From an uncultured Sutterella sp. (lineage in GTDB: Bacteria > Pseudomonadota > Gammaproteobacteria > Burkholderiales > Burkholderiaceae_F), in the NCBI GenBank assembly GCA_905197905.1, contig CAJKAP010000004.1:1-64000 (forward strand): a stretch of 64,000 nucleotides of DNA, written 5' to 3'. The first letter of the stretch is position 1. Each line of letters opens with the position of its first letter. The notes beneath the pieces were generated by a model. It saw only the letters and a program-made list of their open reading frames with translations. It ran no database searches and was not told where the DNA came from. Shown here piece after piece: positions 1 to 8,210 of the stretch. A program made the translations under genes and the position numbers.

Positions 1-368
1 AATTCAAAAATCAATATTTCTACAATCCCTGAGCTGTTGGACTACTTCTATTGGAAATATATGAAGAGAAAAAAGGTCTGGGTACTGAAAGTTGAGAATT
101 GGAATATATATAGAAACTTTATAAAAAAAGGAATAATTAGCCTTTCGTTTGATATAAATAAAGCTTTAATGAAATTAGTGATTTAGACAAAATCACGTAT
201 ACTAACAATCACGGTTCTGGAATTCTTGCTGATATAAATAATTTCATTTATTCCACTAAAGAAACACATACTAACGAGCGTCACTCTGAAACTCTTTCTA
301 ATATCGGAAAATTAATTTATTCTAATAAAACAAGAATAAATTATAATGAAGATAAGAAAAAAGGTATA
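1..368 (+). other. AT-rich 5' part of mcrB in two frames (probable frameshift)
   Basis: One frame is open from the window edge to a TAG at 184-186 and includes an ATG at 61 that begins MKRKKVWVLKVENW. A second frame is open from 162 straight into the McrB-like gene at 369, but it contains no ATG, GTG or TTG. The 5' half of one gene therefore seems to be split between two frames, joined near 158-183; a one-base loss (or a two-base gain) would explain it. The combined product would add about 100 residues in front of the AAA+ domain, where McrB proteins carry a specificity domain. I do not recognise that domain. A sequencing error is possible. The alternative is two unrelated reading frames. Confidence 0.45.
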
Positions 369-1529
369 ATGGATAAAGATCTTATATTCATATATAAAAC
401 AGATACAAACCAAGTTTTATCTATAGGAGAGATAGAGTCTGAGTATATTTATGTAGAAAAAGAGCACTATTTTTTCAAGCATATAAGAAAAGTGAAATGG
501 GAAAACGAAGGATTTTTCCAGGATGAGACTATTTCTCTCTTAAAAAAAGATTCAGTTTTTCCTAGTGATCAAAGGTTAGTTGAAATTAGTAAATTCGATG
601 ATTTGGTGTATAAAATGACAAATTCTTTAGAAAATAATGGGAAAAACGCATTTCTCGATGAAGTTTATCTTGCTCCAGAAGAAGCAGGAGACATGATGGA
701 TATGCTTCAAAAGAAAAAAGCAATTATTTTACAAGGACCACCTGGAGTGGGTAAGACATTTATTGCTAAGCGATTAGCATATTGGCTTACAGGGAAAGGG
801 AAAGATTCGAAAAACTCTTCCCTGTATATCCAACAAGTGCAATTCCATCAAAGCTATAGCTACGAAGATTTCATTATGGGATACCATCCATCGGAATCTG
901 GTTTTCACTTAAAAAAAGGGATTTTTTATCAATTCTGCAAACAAGCGCAAAAGGATCCTGAACATAATTACGTTTTTGTGATTGATGAAATCAACCGAGG
1001 GAACTTAAGTAAAATTTTTGGAGAACTCTTTTCCCTTATTGAAAGTGATAAGCGTGGTGAAGAAGTTTCTTTACAATATGATGGAGAAAAATTTACTGTT
1101 CCTAAAAATGTTTTTTTGATTGGAACAATGAATACTGCTGACCGAGGACTTATCAGTGTAGATCTTGCTTTACGCCGTCGATTTGCCTTCTTTCCTCTGA
1201 AGCCTGAACTGGAAAATAAAAAATTTAAAAATCAGCTTTCAGAATTGAATTCAGAAATATTAAATCTTTTAATTGAAAAAATAATAGAGATAAATAATAA
1301 AATTTCCACGGAAATTGGAGAAGGATTCAGAATAGGACATAGTTTCTTTTTGCCTTTCATTGATGAGGGCTTTGTAGATTCATCTGATCTAAAAAATCTG
1401 GTCGAATACGAAATCATTCCCTTGTTGAAAGAATACTGGTTTGATTCCCCTCAATCTATAGAAACTGAAATAAATAACCTCAGAAAAATAGTTAAGAGAA
1501 AGGAAGAGACTGTCGAAGATGGCGAGTAG
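369..1529 (+). CDS. mcrB: McrB-like AAA+ GTPase of an McrBC restriction system
   Basis: This is the motor subunit of a McrBC-type modification-dependent restriction system; by family knowledge it hydrolyses GTP and drives DNA translocation for the McrC nuclease. Visible motifs are Walker A GPPGVGKT at residues 123-130, Walker B VIDEIN at 204-209, the McrB signature MNTADR at 254-259 and the arginine-finger-like RRRF at 269-272. At 386 residues it is shorter than E. coli McrB (459), and it lacks a recognisable N-terminal specificity domain. The frame is open 5' of this ATG, so the true gene may begin upstream and be frameshifted. Its 3' end overlaps mcrC by 11 bases. Base composition is strongly AT-rich compared with the genes after 2.7 kb, which suggests transfer. 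Confidence 0.88.
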   Translation: MDKDLIFIYKTDTNQVLSIGEIESEYIYVEKEHYFFKHIRKVKWENEGFFQDETISLLKKDSVFPSDQRLVEISKFDDLVYKMTNSLENNGKNAFLDEVYLAPEEAGDMMDMLQKKKAIILQGPPGVGKTFIAKRLAYWLTGKGKDSKNSSLYIQQVQFHQSYSYEDFIMGYHPSESGFHLKKGIFYQFCKQAQKDPEHNYVFVIDEINRGNLSKIFGELFSLIESDKRGEEVSLQYDGEKFTVPKNVFLIGTMNTADRGLISVDLALRRRFAFFPLKPELENKKFKNQLSELNSEILNLLIEKIIEINNKISTEIGEGFRIGHSFFLPFIDEGFVDSSDLKNLVEYEIIPLLKEYWFDSPQSIETEINNLRKIVKRKEETVEDGE

Positions 1530-2670
1530 TTTCATCCAAAATTACTATGGAATGCTCTGCTACGCTTATCGTTTTATGAAATCAGGAGCCTACAAAAAGG
1601 TAGAGCCCCCTGAAGACTCAGAAACGATAGCTGACCTTTATGCAGGACTTGTGGTAGAAGAGCTAAAGATGCTGATAAGGCAGGGCTTTTTGCAGCAATA
1701 CCAAGAACATGCTGTGGAAGAAAAAATTCCACGGGGCAGGATACTGTTTGCTGAAAGTCTTGCTTTGATGAGCCGGGGCAAGAAAGCGCTTGTTTGCGAG
1801 GTTGACTACTTTACCGAAGATTCGTTCGAGAATCGCTTTATAAAAAGTACGATCAAATTGCTCATCAAAAGCAATATTGAGGAGCAAAGAAGAAAGCAAC
1901 TAGAGAAACTTTTACCTTATCTAGGTGCAGTGGGAACGATTCCTCTTGCTAAACGTTCAAGCTGGAAGGGAATTTCTCAGAGAAGCCCACATAAAGCGTC
2001 TCACCGTCTACTTCTTCTTTGTGAGTTGCTCAATGAGCAGTTGTTGGCAACACCGAAAGACAAAACCGCTGACAGTGAGAAGACAGTCAGGCTGAAGAAA
2101 TTTCCTTCAGAGAAAAAACTTTGGTATCTGTACGAAAAATTTTTGTTGGCCTATTTCCAGAAGCATTATGGAAACACCGCCCCTCAGTCTGAAGCACTAT
2201 TCTGGAAAAATACTACGAACGATACTACGAGAGGAGATGGGGTTCGTAGCGAATTTGCGAAAATCCTGCCAGGAATGCTCACGGATGTGGTGTTACACGC
2301 AGAAAATAAGGTCTTGGTGATTGATGCTAAGTGTTATGCCAATCCACTGCATTACAACAAAGAAACAGGAAGGTGGACGTTGCATAGCGATGATCTCTAC
2401 CAGATTTATGCCTACACCGGAGCCCTGAAGAAAAAAGACCCTAGAAAGAAGGTAAAAGGAATACTTCTTTATGGAATTCTTCCAACATATGATGAAAAAG
2501 GAAACTTGAAGGAAAGTTCAATAGTGAATGGTACGTTCGAGTTAGTCGAGGAATATCCGCTTGAAGTGAAGTCTTTAGATTTAGGGCATACTTCGTTTTC
2601 TGACATCAAAACTGAGTTAGATACGATCGCCTCTTGGCTCTCAGAAACAAAAAAGGTGCCAGAATCCTAA
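1519..2670 (+). CDS. mcrC: McrC-like nuclease subunit
   Basis: This is the partner of the McrB-like ATPase and the subunit expected to cut DNA. The C-terminal half carries a PD-(D/E)XK core: D256 in the stretch MLTDVV, then D269-A270-K271 in VLVIDAKCY, spaced as in McrC. The N-terminal half (about residues 1-200) is the helical region thought to bind McrB. At 383 residues it is slightly longer than E. coli McrC (348). The ATG overlaps the end of mcrB, which implies translational coupling. The final codons overlap a hairpin that reads as a terminator on the opposite strand. Composition is less AT-rich than mcrB. The assignment is firm at family level; the modification recognised cannot be read from the sequence. 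Confidence 0.9.
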   Translation: MASSFIQNYYGMLCYAYRFMKSGAYKKVEPPEDSETIADLYAGLVVEELKMLIRQGFLQQYQEHAVEEKIPRGRILFAESLALMSRGKKALVCEVDYFTEDSFENRFIKSTIKLLIKSNIEEQRRKQLEKLLPYLGAVGTIPLAKRSSWKGISQRSPHKASHRLLLLCELLNEQLLATPKDKTADSEKTVRLKKFPSEKKLWYLYEKFLLAYFQKHYGNTAPQSEALFWKNTTNDTTRGDGVRSEFAKILPGMLTDVVLHAENKVLVIDAKCYANPLHYNKETGRWTLHSDDLYQIYAYTGALKKKDPRKKVKGILLYGILPTYDEKGNLKESSIVNGTFELVEEYPLEVKSLDLGHTSFSDIKTELDTIASWLSETKKVPES

Positions 2671-2681
2671 CCTCTGGCACC
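2649..2681 (-). terminator. Terminator of the DUF4299-like pair, inside the mcrC 3' end
   Basis: On the minus strand GGTGCCAGA and TCTGGCACC form a perfect 9-bp stem (arms 2673-2681 and 2655-2663) followed by six T. The stem overlaps the last codons of the convergent mcrC gene. In the plus direction there is no T-run. Confidence 0.85.
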
Positions 2682-2712
2682 CATGAGAATTTGAGCTTTA
2701 GAGCACACCGCT

Positions 2713-3642
2713 TTAAGGCTCAATTTCTTTAAAGAACTCCTTCATTTCTTCTAAGCTCACCGCTCTCACGATAGAGCACTCTGCATCAAGCGCTGTCCAA
2801 ACGTCTGGCGGCATTCCCGCTAAGAACGTCTCGTAGGGGTACTGCAGGTAGACATTTCTCCCTTCAGCATCCACTTTATCGGTCATAAAGATCAGGTGCC
2901 AGCGGACCTTTTCGTCCCCAAGCGCTGCTTGATACTTATAGTCCAGAGTGGGTTTGCCGTGCGGCAAAAGGGTGGGGAGGCCTTCGTTCAAAACGTAGTA
3001 GCCAAAAATCTCGCCATTATCCTGCGTCAAAATCTGCTCAGGGATATAAGCCTGAGGGTACTGCAAACGAGTACAGAGCTGCGAGAAGGCAAGAATCGGG
3101 TCAGAAGCCGCCATCACGCCATTAAACATCTCACGATTGATAAACATCGTGCGCTTAATGCCTAAAAGCGCCACCGTAGGCGTCTCAGCACTCAAGTACT
3201 GATTCACCGCTTCCACACCCTCACGAATGTCGCCCTTCCAGTCGATCATGCCTGGGAGCATTTCTGGGGTAAAAGAGCCTTCAAACGTCTTCCCATCACC
3301 AATCCCAATGGTGGTGTTGAATTTCCGAGCAAGCGCCATCACAAAGGAGAGAATGGATTCCCAGTCGCCAATCGTTGAAGGGGTATTGATGCTCGCAATA
3401 TAAATCCCATCCTGGTAAGCAAAGTAAAAGCCGCGAACCGCTAGGCCCTTGATACCTAAAAGGACGGCAGAGTCTTCTGGAGGAATAGGACTTCCTAAGA
3501 GCTTGGAATACTCCTCTTCAAAGTTTTCTGAGTCCTCTGACGGTCCTTGATAGACTTCGAGCTTATCCCCGAGTAGGAGCGCCTCACGTAAGGTCATAGG
3601 GCTCTCAAGGTCGGGATTTCTTACCGCAAAAAACGTACTCAT
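2713..3642 (-). CDS. DUF4299-like protein (copy 2)
   Basis: This is a soluble protein of 309 residues with no signal peptide or membrane segment. From memory its pattern fits the DUF4299 family, whose function is unknown: an N-terminal FFAVRNP block, a GxxVRGFYF block near residue 71, a DWES block, then TQDNGEIFGYYVL and LPHGKPTL near residues 205-230. It is a diverged tandem copy of the next gene (3679-4662), which has the same order of blocks. The gap between them is 36 bases, so they are probably one transcript read from 4662 to the terminator at 2649. I know DUF4299 mainly from Firmicutes, so its presence beside an McrBC locus may reflect transfer. No catalytic residues are recognised. 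Confidence 0.6.
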   Translation of the reverse strand: MSTFFAVRNPDLESPMTLREALLLGDKLEVYQGPSEDSENFEEEYSKLLGSPIPPEDSAVLLGIKGLAVRGFYFAYQDGIYIASINTPSTIGDWESILSFVMALARKFNTTIGIGDGKTFEGSFTPEMLPGMIDWKGDIREGVEAVNQYLSAETPTVALLGIKRTMFINREMFNGVMAASDPILAFSQLCTRLQYPQAYIPEQILTQDNGEIFGYYVLNEGLPTLLPHGKPTLDYKYQAALGDEKVRWHLIFMTDKVDAEGRNVYLQYPYETFLAGMPPDVWTALDAECSIVRAVSLEEMKEFFKEIEP

Positions 3643-3678
3643 GGCGCGTGATCCTTTGTGATGGTTGGGAGTGGAGCG

Positions 3679-4662
3679 TTACTTGTCGCCTGCCTGACTT
3701 TGCTCTTTACGCATTGCTTCAAGCGCACGTTCTTGAGCCACGAGTTGCGTGATTTCCGCTTCGCTTAGCGCCTTATAGATGCCGCGCTTCTCGTCGATAT
3801 CAGTCCACGCCTCAGGGACCGAAAGCGACAAAAAGTCCGCATAAGACATCACGCCCAAGGTGGTTGCAAGGTCAAACTTCATTTCTGGCGTCGTAAAGCT
3901 CACGTACCAGATTAAACGACGTCCTTCGAGCTTATCTAAGTGGTAGGGCTCGAGCTCAGGCGTCCCGCGTGGCAAAATCGCAGCGGATCCTGCTGGCACC
4001 AAGTACATCCCAATTAAGACGTTATCTTGCGTCATGACGATCTGAGGCGCCAAGACGGTGCTGTCGCATTCGAGCTGCGTGCAGAGTTCAGAATAGACTT
4101 CCACGGGGTCCTCAGCTTTGAGGATTTCATCCATCGAAGCTTTATTTAAGTAGATGCAGCGTTTAATGCCGTTTAAAGACGTGCAGAGATGCTCGCTCTC
4201 ATCGACAAACTTGGCGACAGAGGAGATATCCTGGAGGATCTGCGAGCGCCAATTGACGCTTTCGTGCAAGGTTTCAGGGTCGATCCCAAAGACTTCAGGC
4301 TCTTCATCACGCTTAAAGGCAATGGCGCCACCCACTTTGTAGTGGAGTGCTTTCACAAAGTCAAAGAGCACTTCCCAGTCGCCCTTGACGCGAGGCACAG
4401 CGAGTTCCATGATGTAGGTCTGGGTTTCGGGCTTATACATGATGCGAAAACCGCTCACGGAAACGCCATCCTTATAAAAGCGAATCTGTGCTTCCGGAAT
4501 AGGGAGGTTCAACATGTTTTGGCGCTGCTGACCCTGGAGAACTTGTTCGCGCCCATCCCCTAAAGAGAGGTATACGGCAAGGCCGTCGACGAGCTCGAGA
4601 GCCTGCCCGATCGTCAAAATTTCAGGGTGATTAGGGTTCTGAACGAAGAAAAATGCACTCAC
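3679..4662 (-). CDS. DUF4299-like protein (copy 1)
   Basis: This is the upstream member of the tandem pair, 327 residues long. It opens with FFFVQNPNHPEILTIGQALEL, matching FFAVRNPDLESPMTLREAL in its neighbour, and later has GVSVSGFRIMY, GDWEVLFDFV, MTQDNVLIGMYLV and ILPRGTPEL blocks aligned with those of copy 2. The C-terminus is extended by an Ala/Glu/Gln-rich tail of about 20 residues. No membrane segment, signal peptide or enzyme motif is visible. DUF4299 membership is recalled from the pattern and is not proven. It may have arisen by local duplication followed by strong divergence. Confidence 0.6.
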   Translation of the reverse strand: MSAFFFVQNPNHPEILTIGQALELVDGLAVYLSLGDGREQVLQGQQRQNMLNLPIPEAQIRFYKDGVSVSGFRIMYKPETQTYIMELAVPRVKGDWEVLFDFVKALHYKVGGAIAFKRDEEPEVFGIDPETLHESVNWRSQILQDISSVAKFVDESEHLCTSLNGIKRCIYLNKASMDEILKAEDPVEVYSELCTQLECDSTVLAPQIVMTQDNVLIGMYLVPAGSAAILPRGTPELEPYHLDKLEGRRLIWYVSFTTPEMKFDLATTLGVMSYADFLSLSVPEAWTDIDEKRGIYKALSEAEITQLVAQERALEAMRKEQSQAGDK

Positions 4663-5065
4663 TGTGAGGCCTCCAATTTCTAGGAAAATAGAAGTGTTGA
4701 GAGTATTCTACGCGAAATTTTTGAGCTTGAACAAAGGAAATTTGTGTCTAATTTTATGATCCTGTCGATTACTCTCTCGGGCAAGGAGTTTTACTTAGGT
4801 AAAAAAATCAATTCAACATTTTTCTGTAGATCATTTATAATTAACGGCTAATGCGCCAAGTCGATATCGTGAGGTTAAAAAATCTCTCGAGGGCAGAGAG
4901 CAGGGGATTCGCCCTGAGTCACCTCGATTGGATTCGACAAAGGAGGACAGTTTCTTCATTTTTTGAGGAAACGAGAAAGGCCCATTTTGGGGTTACTTCA
5001 GCGCGCAAACGACACGTGAAAAGAACGTTAAGTTCTTCTCAAAGCATTTAACTTCTAATTAGTTA
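4663..5065. other. Intergenic region between divergent genes
   Basis: About 400 bases separate the DUF4299-like pair (leftward) from the small gene at 5075 (rightward). It is AT-rich around 4725-4830 and probably holds both promoters, but I cannot fix a convincing -35/-10 pair. A 66-codon open frame at 4851-5051 has no ribosome site and no recognisable product. Confidence 0.4.
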
Positions 5066-5074
5066 GTGAACTAT

Positions 5075-5323
5075 ATGGCACGAATTCTCAGACGCACACA
5101 CAGCGATCGCCATCTACGTCGCATCCTTAAGAACCAGGAACAGATTATTCGTCGTTTGGTTCGTCTCGAAACTCGACTCGTCCGCCTTGCGGTGAAGTCT
5201 GGTGTGGATGTGACTGTTCAAGGTCGTCAACAACCCCGCCGCCCACAACAGCAGCAACACCAACCGTATCGTCAGGACTTCCGTCCAGATTACCGTTCGG
5301 ACCATAATTATCGTTCTGAATAA
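5075..5323 (+). CDS. Small arginine-rich hypothetical protein
   Basis: This encodes a very basic protein of 82 residues. The N-terminal half, MARILRRTHSDRHLRRILKN and onward, looks like an amphipathic, possibly coiled helix; the C-terminal half is low-complexity Gln/Arg/Pro (PRRPQQQQHQP). A GTG at 5066 would add three residues; neither start has a clear Shine-Dalgarno. A good rho-independent terminator 15 bases downstream supports a real transcript. The charge suggests nucleic-acid binding, which is inference. No family recognised. Confidence 0.55.
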   Translation: MARILRRTHSDRHLRRILKNQEQIIRRLVRLETRLVRLAVKSGVDVTVQGRQQPRRPQQQQHQPYRQDFRPDYRSDHNYRSE

Positions 5324-5337
5324 TCGGATTCGAAATG

Positions 5338-5372
5338 GCCCCAAGAGTTTTAGGACTCGAGGGGCGATTTTT
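5338..5372 (+). terminator. Terminator after the small basic gene
   Basis: The stem GCCCC..GAGT / ACTC..GGGGC (5338-5365) is followed by GATTTTTT on the plus strand. Confidence 0.8.
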
Positions 5373-5445
5373 TGCCTTGCTACTGAAGTGGTATGTGTTT
5401 TTTGGGCACCTATAGGTTAGAAGGGCAATTTCTCTGAGTTAACTA

Positions 5446-5475
5446 AAAACCCCGCAGGGCTAACCATACGGGGTT
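5446..5475 (-). terminator. Terminator of cysK
   Basis: The minus strand reads AACCCCG, a loop, CGGGGTT and then TTTAG, 40 bases past the cysK stop. Confidence 0.85.
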
Positions 5476-5514
5476 GAATCTTTACGTCTTGCTTAGCGCA
5501 AGAGTAGGGACTTC

Positions 5515-6441
5515 TTAGTCAAAGAGACCCGGCGTCGTCAAGTAGCGGTCGCCATTGTCAGGCAAGAGCACCACAACGGTCTTACCAGCGTTTTCAGGAC
5601 GACGTGCCACTTCGATAGCAGCATTCAAGGCAGCGCCAGAGCTCACACCGACCAAAACGCCTTCCAAGCGGGCGATCTGACGAGTACGTTCAAAGGCAGC
5701 GTCGTTGCTCACCTTGATGACTTCGTTATAGACCGTCTGGTCAAGCGTGTCAGGCAAGAAGCCGGCACCGATACCCTGCAACTTGTGGGGGCCAGGCTGA
5801 CCGCCAGAGAGAACAGGGGAGGCTTCCGGTTCAACAGCCACAACGCGCACGCTGGGCTTCTTTTCCTTCAAGAAGCGGCCGGTACCAGAAATCGTACCAC
5901 CCGTACCCACACCAGCGAGGAACACATCAACTTCACCATTGGTGTCTTCCCAAATTTCGGGACCCGTGCTGGCGTAGTGAATAGCCGGGTTAGCCGGATT
6001 CACAAACTGACCTGGAATGAAGCTATTCGGGGTTTGCTGAGCGAGTTCTTCTGCCTTAGCAATAGCACCCTTCATGCCCTTAGCGCCTTCCGTCAAAACC
6101 AATTCGGCACCGTAGGCCTTCAAGATGTTGCGACGTTCAACGCTCATCGTTTCCGGCATCGTCAAAATAATGCGATAGCCACGAGCGGCCGCCACCGCAG
6201 CAAGACCAATACCCGTGTTGCCAGAGGTCGGTTCGATGATGACAGAACCTTTCTTCAAAAGACCACGCTTTTCAGCGTCGGTAATCATCGCGTTAGCGAT
6301 ACGATCTTTCACAGAACCAGCGGGGTTGAAGTATTCGAGTTTGGCAACGAGACGTGCTTTGAGACCTTCATGGGCTTCAATAGCGTGCAAACGGAGGAGG
6401 GGGGTATGGCCGATCAAATCGGTGACGTTTTCGTAAATCAT
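5515..6441 (-). CDS. cysK: Cysteine synthase A (O-acetylserine sulfhydrylase)
   Basis: This PLP enzyme makes cysteine from O-acetylserine and sulfide in the cytoplasm, the last step of assimilatory cysteine synthesis. The PLP lysine is K45 in AGSVKDR; the substrate loop TSGNTG lies at 72-77; the phosphate-binding GTGGT and the C-terminal GVSSGAA are intact. Its 308 residues match the CysK family length. It is a single-gene transcript: it has its own terminator at 5446-5475 and a good promoter at 6590-6619. The predicted mRNA begins with a perfect 8-bp hairpin. No other cys gene is adjacent. A CysM-type enzyme is possible, but the loop and length fit CysK better. Confidence 0.95.
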   Translation of the reverse strand: MIYENVTDLIGHTPLLRLHAIEAHEGLKARLVAKLEYFNPAGSVKDRIANAMITDAEKRGLLKKGSVIIEPTSGNTGIGLAAVAAARGYRIILTMPETMSVERRNILKAYGAELVLTEGAKGMKGAIAKAEELAQQTPNSFIPGQFVNPANPAIHYASTGPEIWEDTNGEVDVFLAGVGTGGTISGTGRFLKEKKPSVRVVAVEPEASPVLSGGQPGPHKLQGIGAGFLPDTLDQTVYNEVIKVSNDAAFERTRQIARLEGVLVGVSSGAALNAAIEVARRPENAGKTVVVLLPDNGDRYLTTPGLFD

Positions 6442-6561
6442 GATAACTCCTTAGGGGTTGGGGGGCTTTATCCTTTCCTTCCCAACCAAAAACCAGCTCA
6501 ATTTGTTGAAAACTTTACGCTCACTACCCAGTGAGTCGTGACAAAGAGCCTGAGAAAAAAT

Positions 6562-6619
6562 ACCTGATTGTTTTAATCAGGTAAGGGAAAATATACGCCT
6601 CACATTTTCGCTTTGTCAA
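6562..6619 (-). promoter_or_regulatory. cysK promoter and 5' leader hairpin
   Basis: On the minus strand TTGACA (6614-6619) and TATATT (6590-6595) are 18 bases apart, a near-consensus sigma-70 promoter. Transcription should start near 6583, at the first base of the hairpin ACCTGATT-loop-AATCAGGT (6562-6582), which is followed by A and six T (6555-6560). The hairpin could stabilise the mRNA 5' end, attenuate transcription or serve as an operator. Confidence 0.7.
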
Positions 6620-6971
6620 ATGAGAGAAGGGACTGAATGTAACAGACTATTGCTAGTCTAAGTTACAATTTACCTTTAAAATTTATATTTCCTACTCTAG
6701 GAAGAAAAGAAAATGAAGACAAGCTCTTTTACCTAGATGGGGAGGAATTTTTCCCATTTTGCAGTAATTTGACAGCCGATTTGTCTCTTCCTAGTGAGAC
6801 AGGCTACAATCCATCAAATGTGGCGAATCTCATTCGTCATACAAAAAGACATTGCGTGCCTGCTGCTCCATATAAAGAGGAGAGGAGTTAGGGGGCAGTG
6901 CGTGTCAAGGTGTACTTTCTCGCGCTTTATAGCCTAGAAGGACAAACTCCTACTTCACACGATCAGGATAG
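6620..6971. other. Intergenic region upstream of zupT
   Basis: There is no gene here. It holds an imperfectly placed TTGACA near 6768 and an inverted repeat TGTCTC / GAGACA (6782-6787 and 6796-6801, 8-base loop), which could be an operator for the zinc transporter gene. The last 130 bases would be a long 5' leader; no riboswitch class was recognised. Confidence 0.4.
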
Positions 6972-7811
6972 ATGATCATGACACCCACCTGGGACAATTT
7001 AATCTTTGCGTTTTCGCTCTCGCTCCTCGCGGGTCTTTCGACCGGCATTGGGAGCTTGTTGTCGCTCCTCACTAAACGCACCAATACCAAATTCCTTGCC
7101 GTCATGCTGGGTTTCTCAGCGGGCGTGATGCTCTATGTGAGCTTTGTGGAAATTTTCGCGCAGTCCCGTGAAGTCTTAACGGGCGTCTATGGGGTAACGA
7201 AGGGCACCTGGGTGACCGTGATTGCCTTTTTCACAGGGATCTTCGTGATTGGCTTGATCGATAAGCTCATTCCAGACGCAGAAAACCCTCACGAAATCCA
7301 CACTATTGAAGAAATGGACGTGGAAAAGCCTGAGCAGCACTTAGTGGAAAAGCAAAACAAGAGCTTAATGCGTATGGGGCTTTTCACAGGCGTTGCGATT
7401 GCGATTCACAATTTCCCTGAAGGCTTGGCGACGTTGACCGCGACCTTGGCGAATCCTCAGTTGGGGCTTCCAATTGCCATTGCTATCGCTATTCACAATA
7501 TTCCAGAAGGGATTGCCGTGGCTGTGCCCGTGTACTTTGCGACGGGCGACAAAAAGAAAGCCTTTATTCTCTCTTTCCTCTCGGGGCTTGCTGAACCGGT
7601 AGGCGCTCTGGTGGGATTCCTTCTCATCATGCCGTTTTTCTCTGAAGCAGTCTTTGGCTTTGTGTTCGCGGCGGTCGCGGGGATTATGGTCTACATCAGT
7701 TTGGATGAACTGCTCCCCTCTGCAGAAAAATACGGAGAACACCATCTCTCCATTTACGGTTTGATCGCCGGGATGGCCGTGATGGCGTTGAGCCTTCTCC
7801 TTTTCCTCTAA
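6972..7811 (+). CDS. zupT: ZIP-family divalent metal (zinc) transporter
   Basis: This inner-membrane importer takes up zinc and other divalent metals and is a close relative of E. coli ZupT. It is built of eight hydrophobic segments with a variable charged loop near residues 100-130. The metal-binding helices carry HNFPEG and, 34 residues later, HNIPEGIAVAVPVY, the hallmark of ZIP proteins. An EP in GLAEPVGALVGF and the final VSLDELLP-like block (ISLDELLPS) also match. Its 279 residues fit the family, with an extra few at the N-terminus; a second ATG at 6978 is possible. It is monocistronic, with a strong terminator at 7835-7868. Zinc control is likely, but no Zur site is claimed. Confidence 0.93.
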   Translation: MIMTPTWDNLIFAFSLSLLAGLSTGIGSLLSLLTKRTNTKFLAVMLGFSAGVMLYVSFVEIFAQSREVLTGVYGVTKGTWVTVIAFFTGIFVIGLIDKLIPDAENPHEIHTIEEMDVEKPEQHLVEKQNKSLMRMGLFTGVAIAIHNFPEGLATLTATLANPQLGLPIAIAIAIHNIPEGIAVAVPVYFATGDKKKAFILSFLSGLAEPVGALVGFLLIMPFFSEAVFGFVFAAVAGIMVYISLDELLPSAEKYGEHHLSIYGLIAGMAVMALSLLLFL

Positions 7812-7834
7812 AGAACAAAACGTATTCTTCTCTT

Positions 7835-7868
7835 TGCCTCAGGTGTTAACGCGCTTGAGGCATTTTTT
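7835..7868 (+). terminator. Terminator after zupT
   Basis: TGCCTCA (7835-7841) and TGAGGCA (7856-7862) form a stem followed by six or more T. Confidence 0.9.
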
Positions 7869-7969
7869 TGGGACGGTTAGCGTAGAAAAAACACTTGAGT
7901 CTCGATCCGATTTCGGGCATAGTGAAAAGGATGGACTGCCTAAAAGTGAAAGGCGGGGAGGGCGCGAAG

Positions 7970-8194
7970 ATGATAGAGACCATCAAATGGATTTTTGAAA
8001 AGAACATCGACTTTATCTGGTTGGTGTTGGGCATCCTTTTTATCCTCGGAACCGTACAAAACTGGGATTGGCTCTGCAATCCCAAGGGAACACCCAGCTG
8101 GTGGCTCCCGAAAGAACTTCGCCGACCTTTTTTCTTCCTGATCGGGATCATTCTCGTTGTTTGCGGGATTTGGCTTTTGATCCGCCGCTTCTAA
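7970..8194 (+). CDS. Small two-helix membrane protein, Imm17-like
   Basis: This encodes a protein of 74 residues with two hydrophobic helices (about 16-28 and 53-70) separated by a loop that contains W-D-W, a CNPKG turn and a double Trp. Two helices with a WxW motif between them is the pattern I recall for Immunity protein 17, which guards against polymorphic toxins. I chose the ATG at 7970 because GGGGAGGG lies about 8 bases upstream; the frame is open to 7895. It converges on the glycosylase gene. No toxin gene lies alongside, so it would be an orphan. It could equally be an unrelated small membrane protein. Confidence 0.55.
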   Translation: MIETIKWIFEKNIDFIWLVLGILFILGTVQNWDWLCNPKGTPSWWLPKELRRPFFFLIGIILVVCGIWLLIRRF

Positions 8195-8210
8195 CTCTTC
8201 ACAGACTTTC

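Noticed and set aside
4851..5051. 66-codon open frame upstream of the small basic gene
   Set aside because: No ribosome site, no family-like pattern, and it fills a promoter-bearing gap.
6620..6971. Metal-sensing riboswitch before zupT
   Set aside because: The leader is long, but I could not match any known metal riboswitch core.
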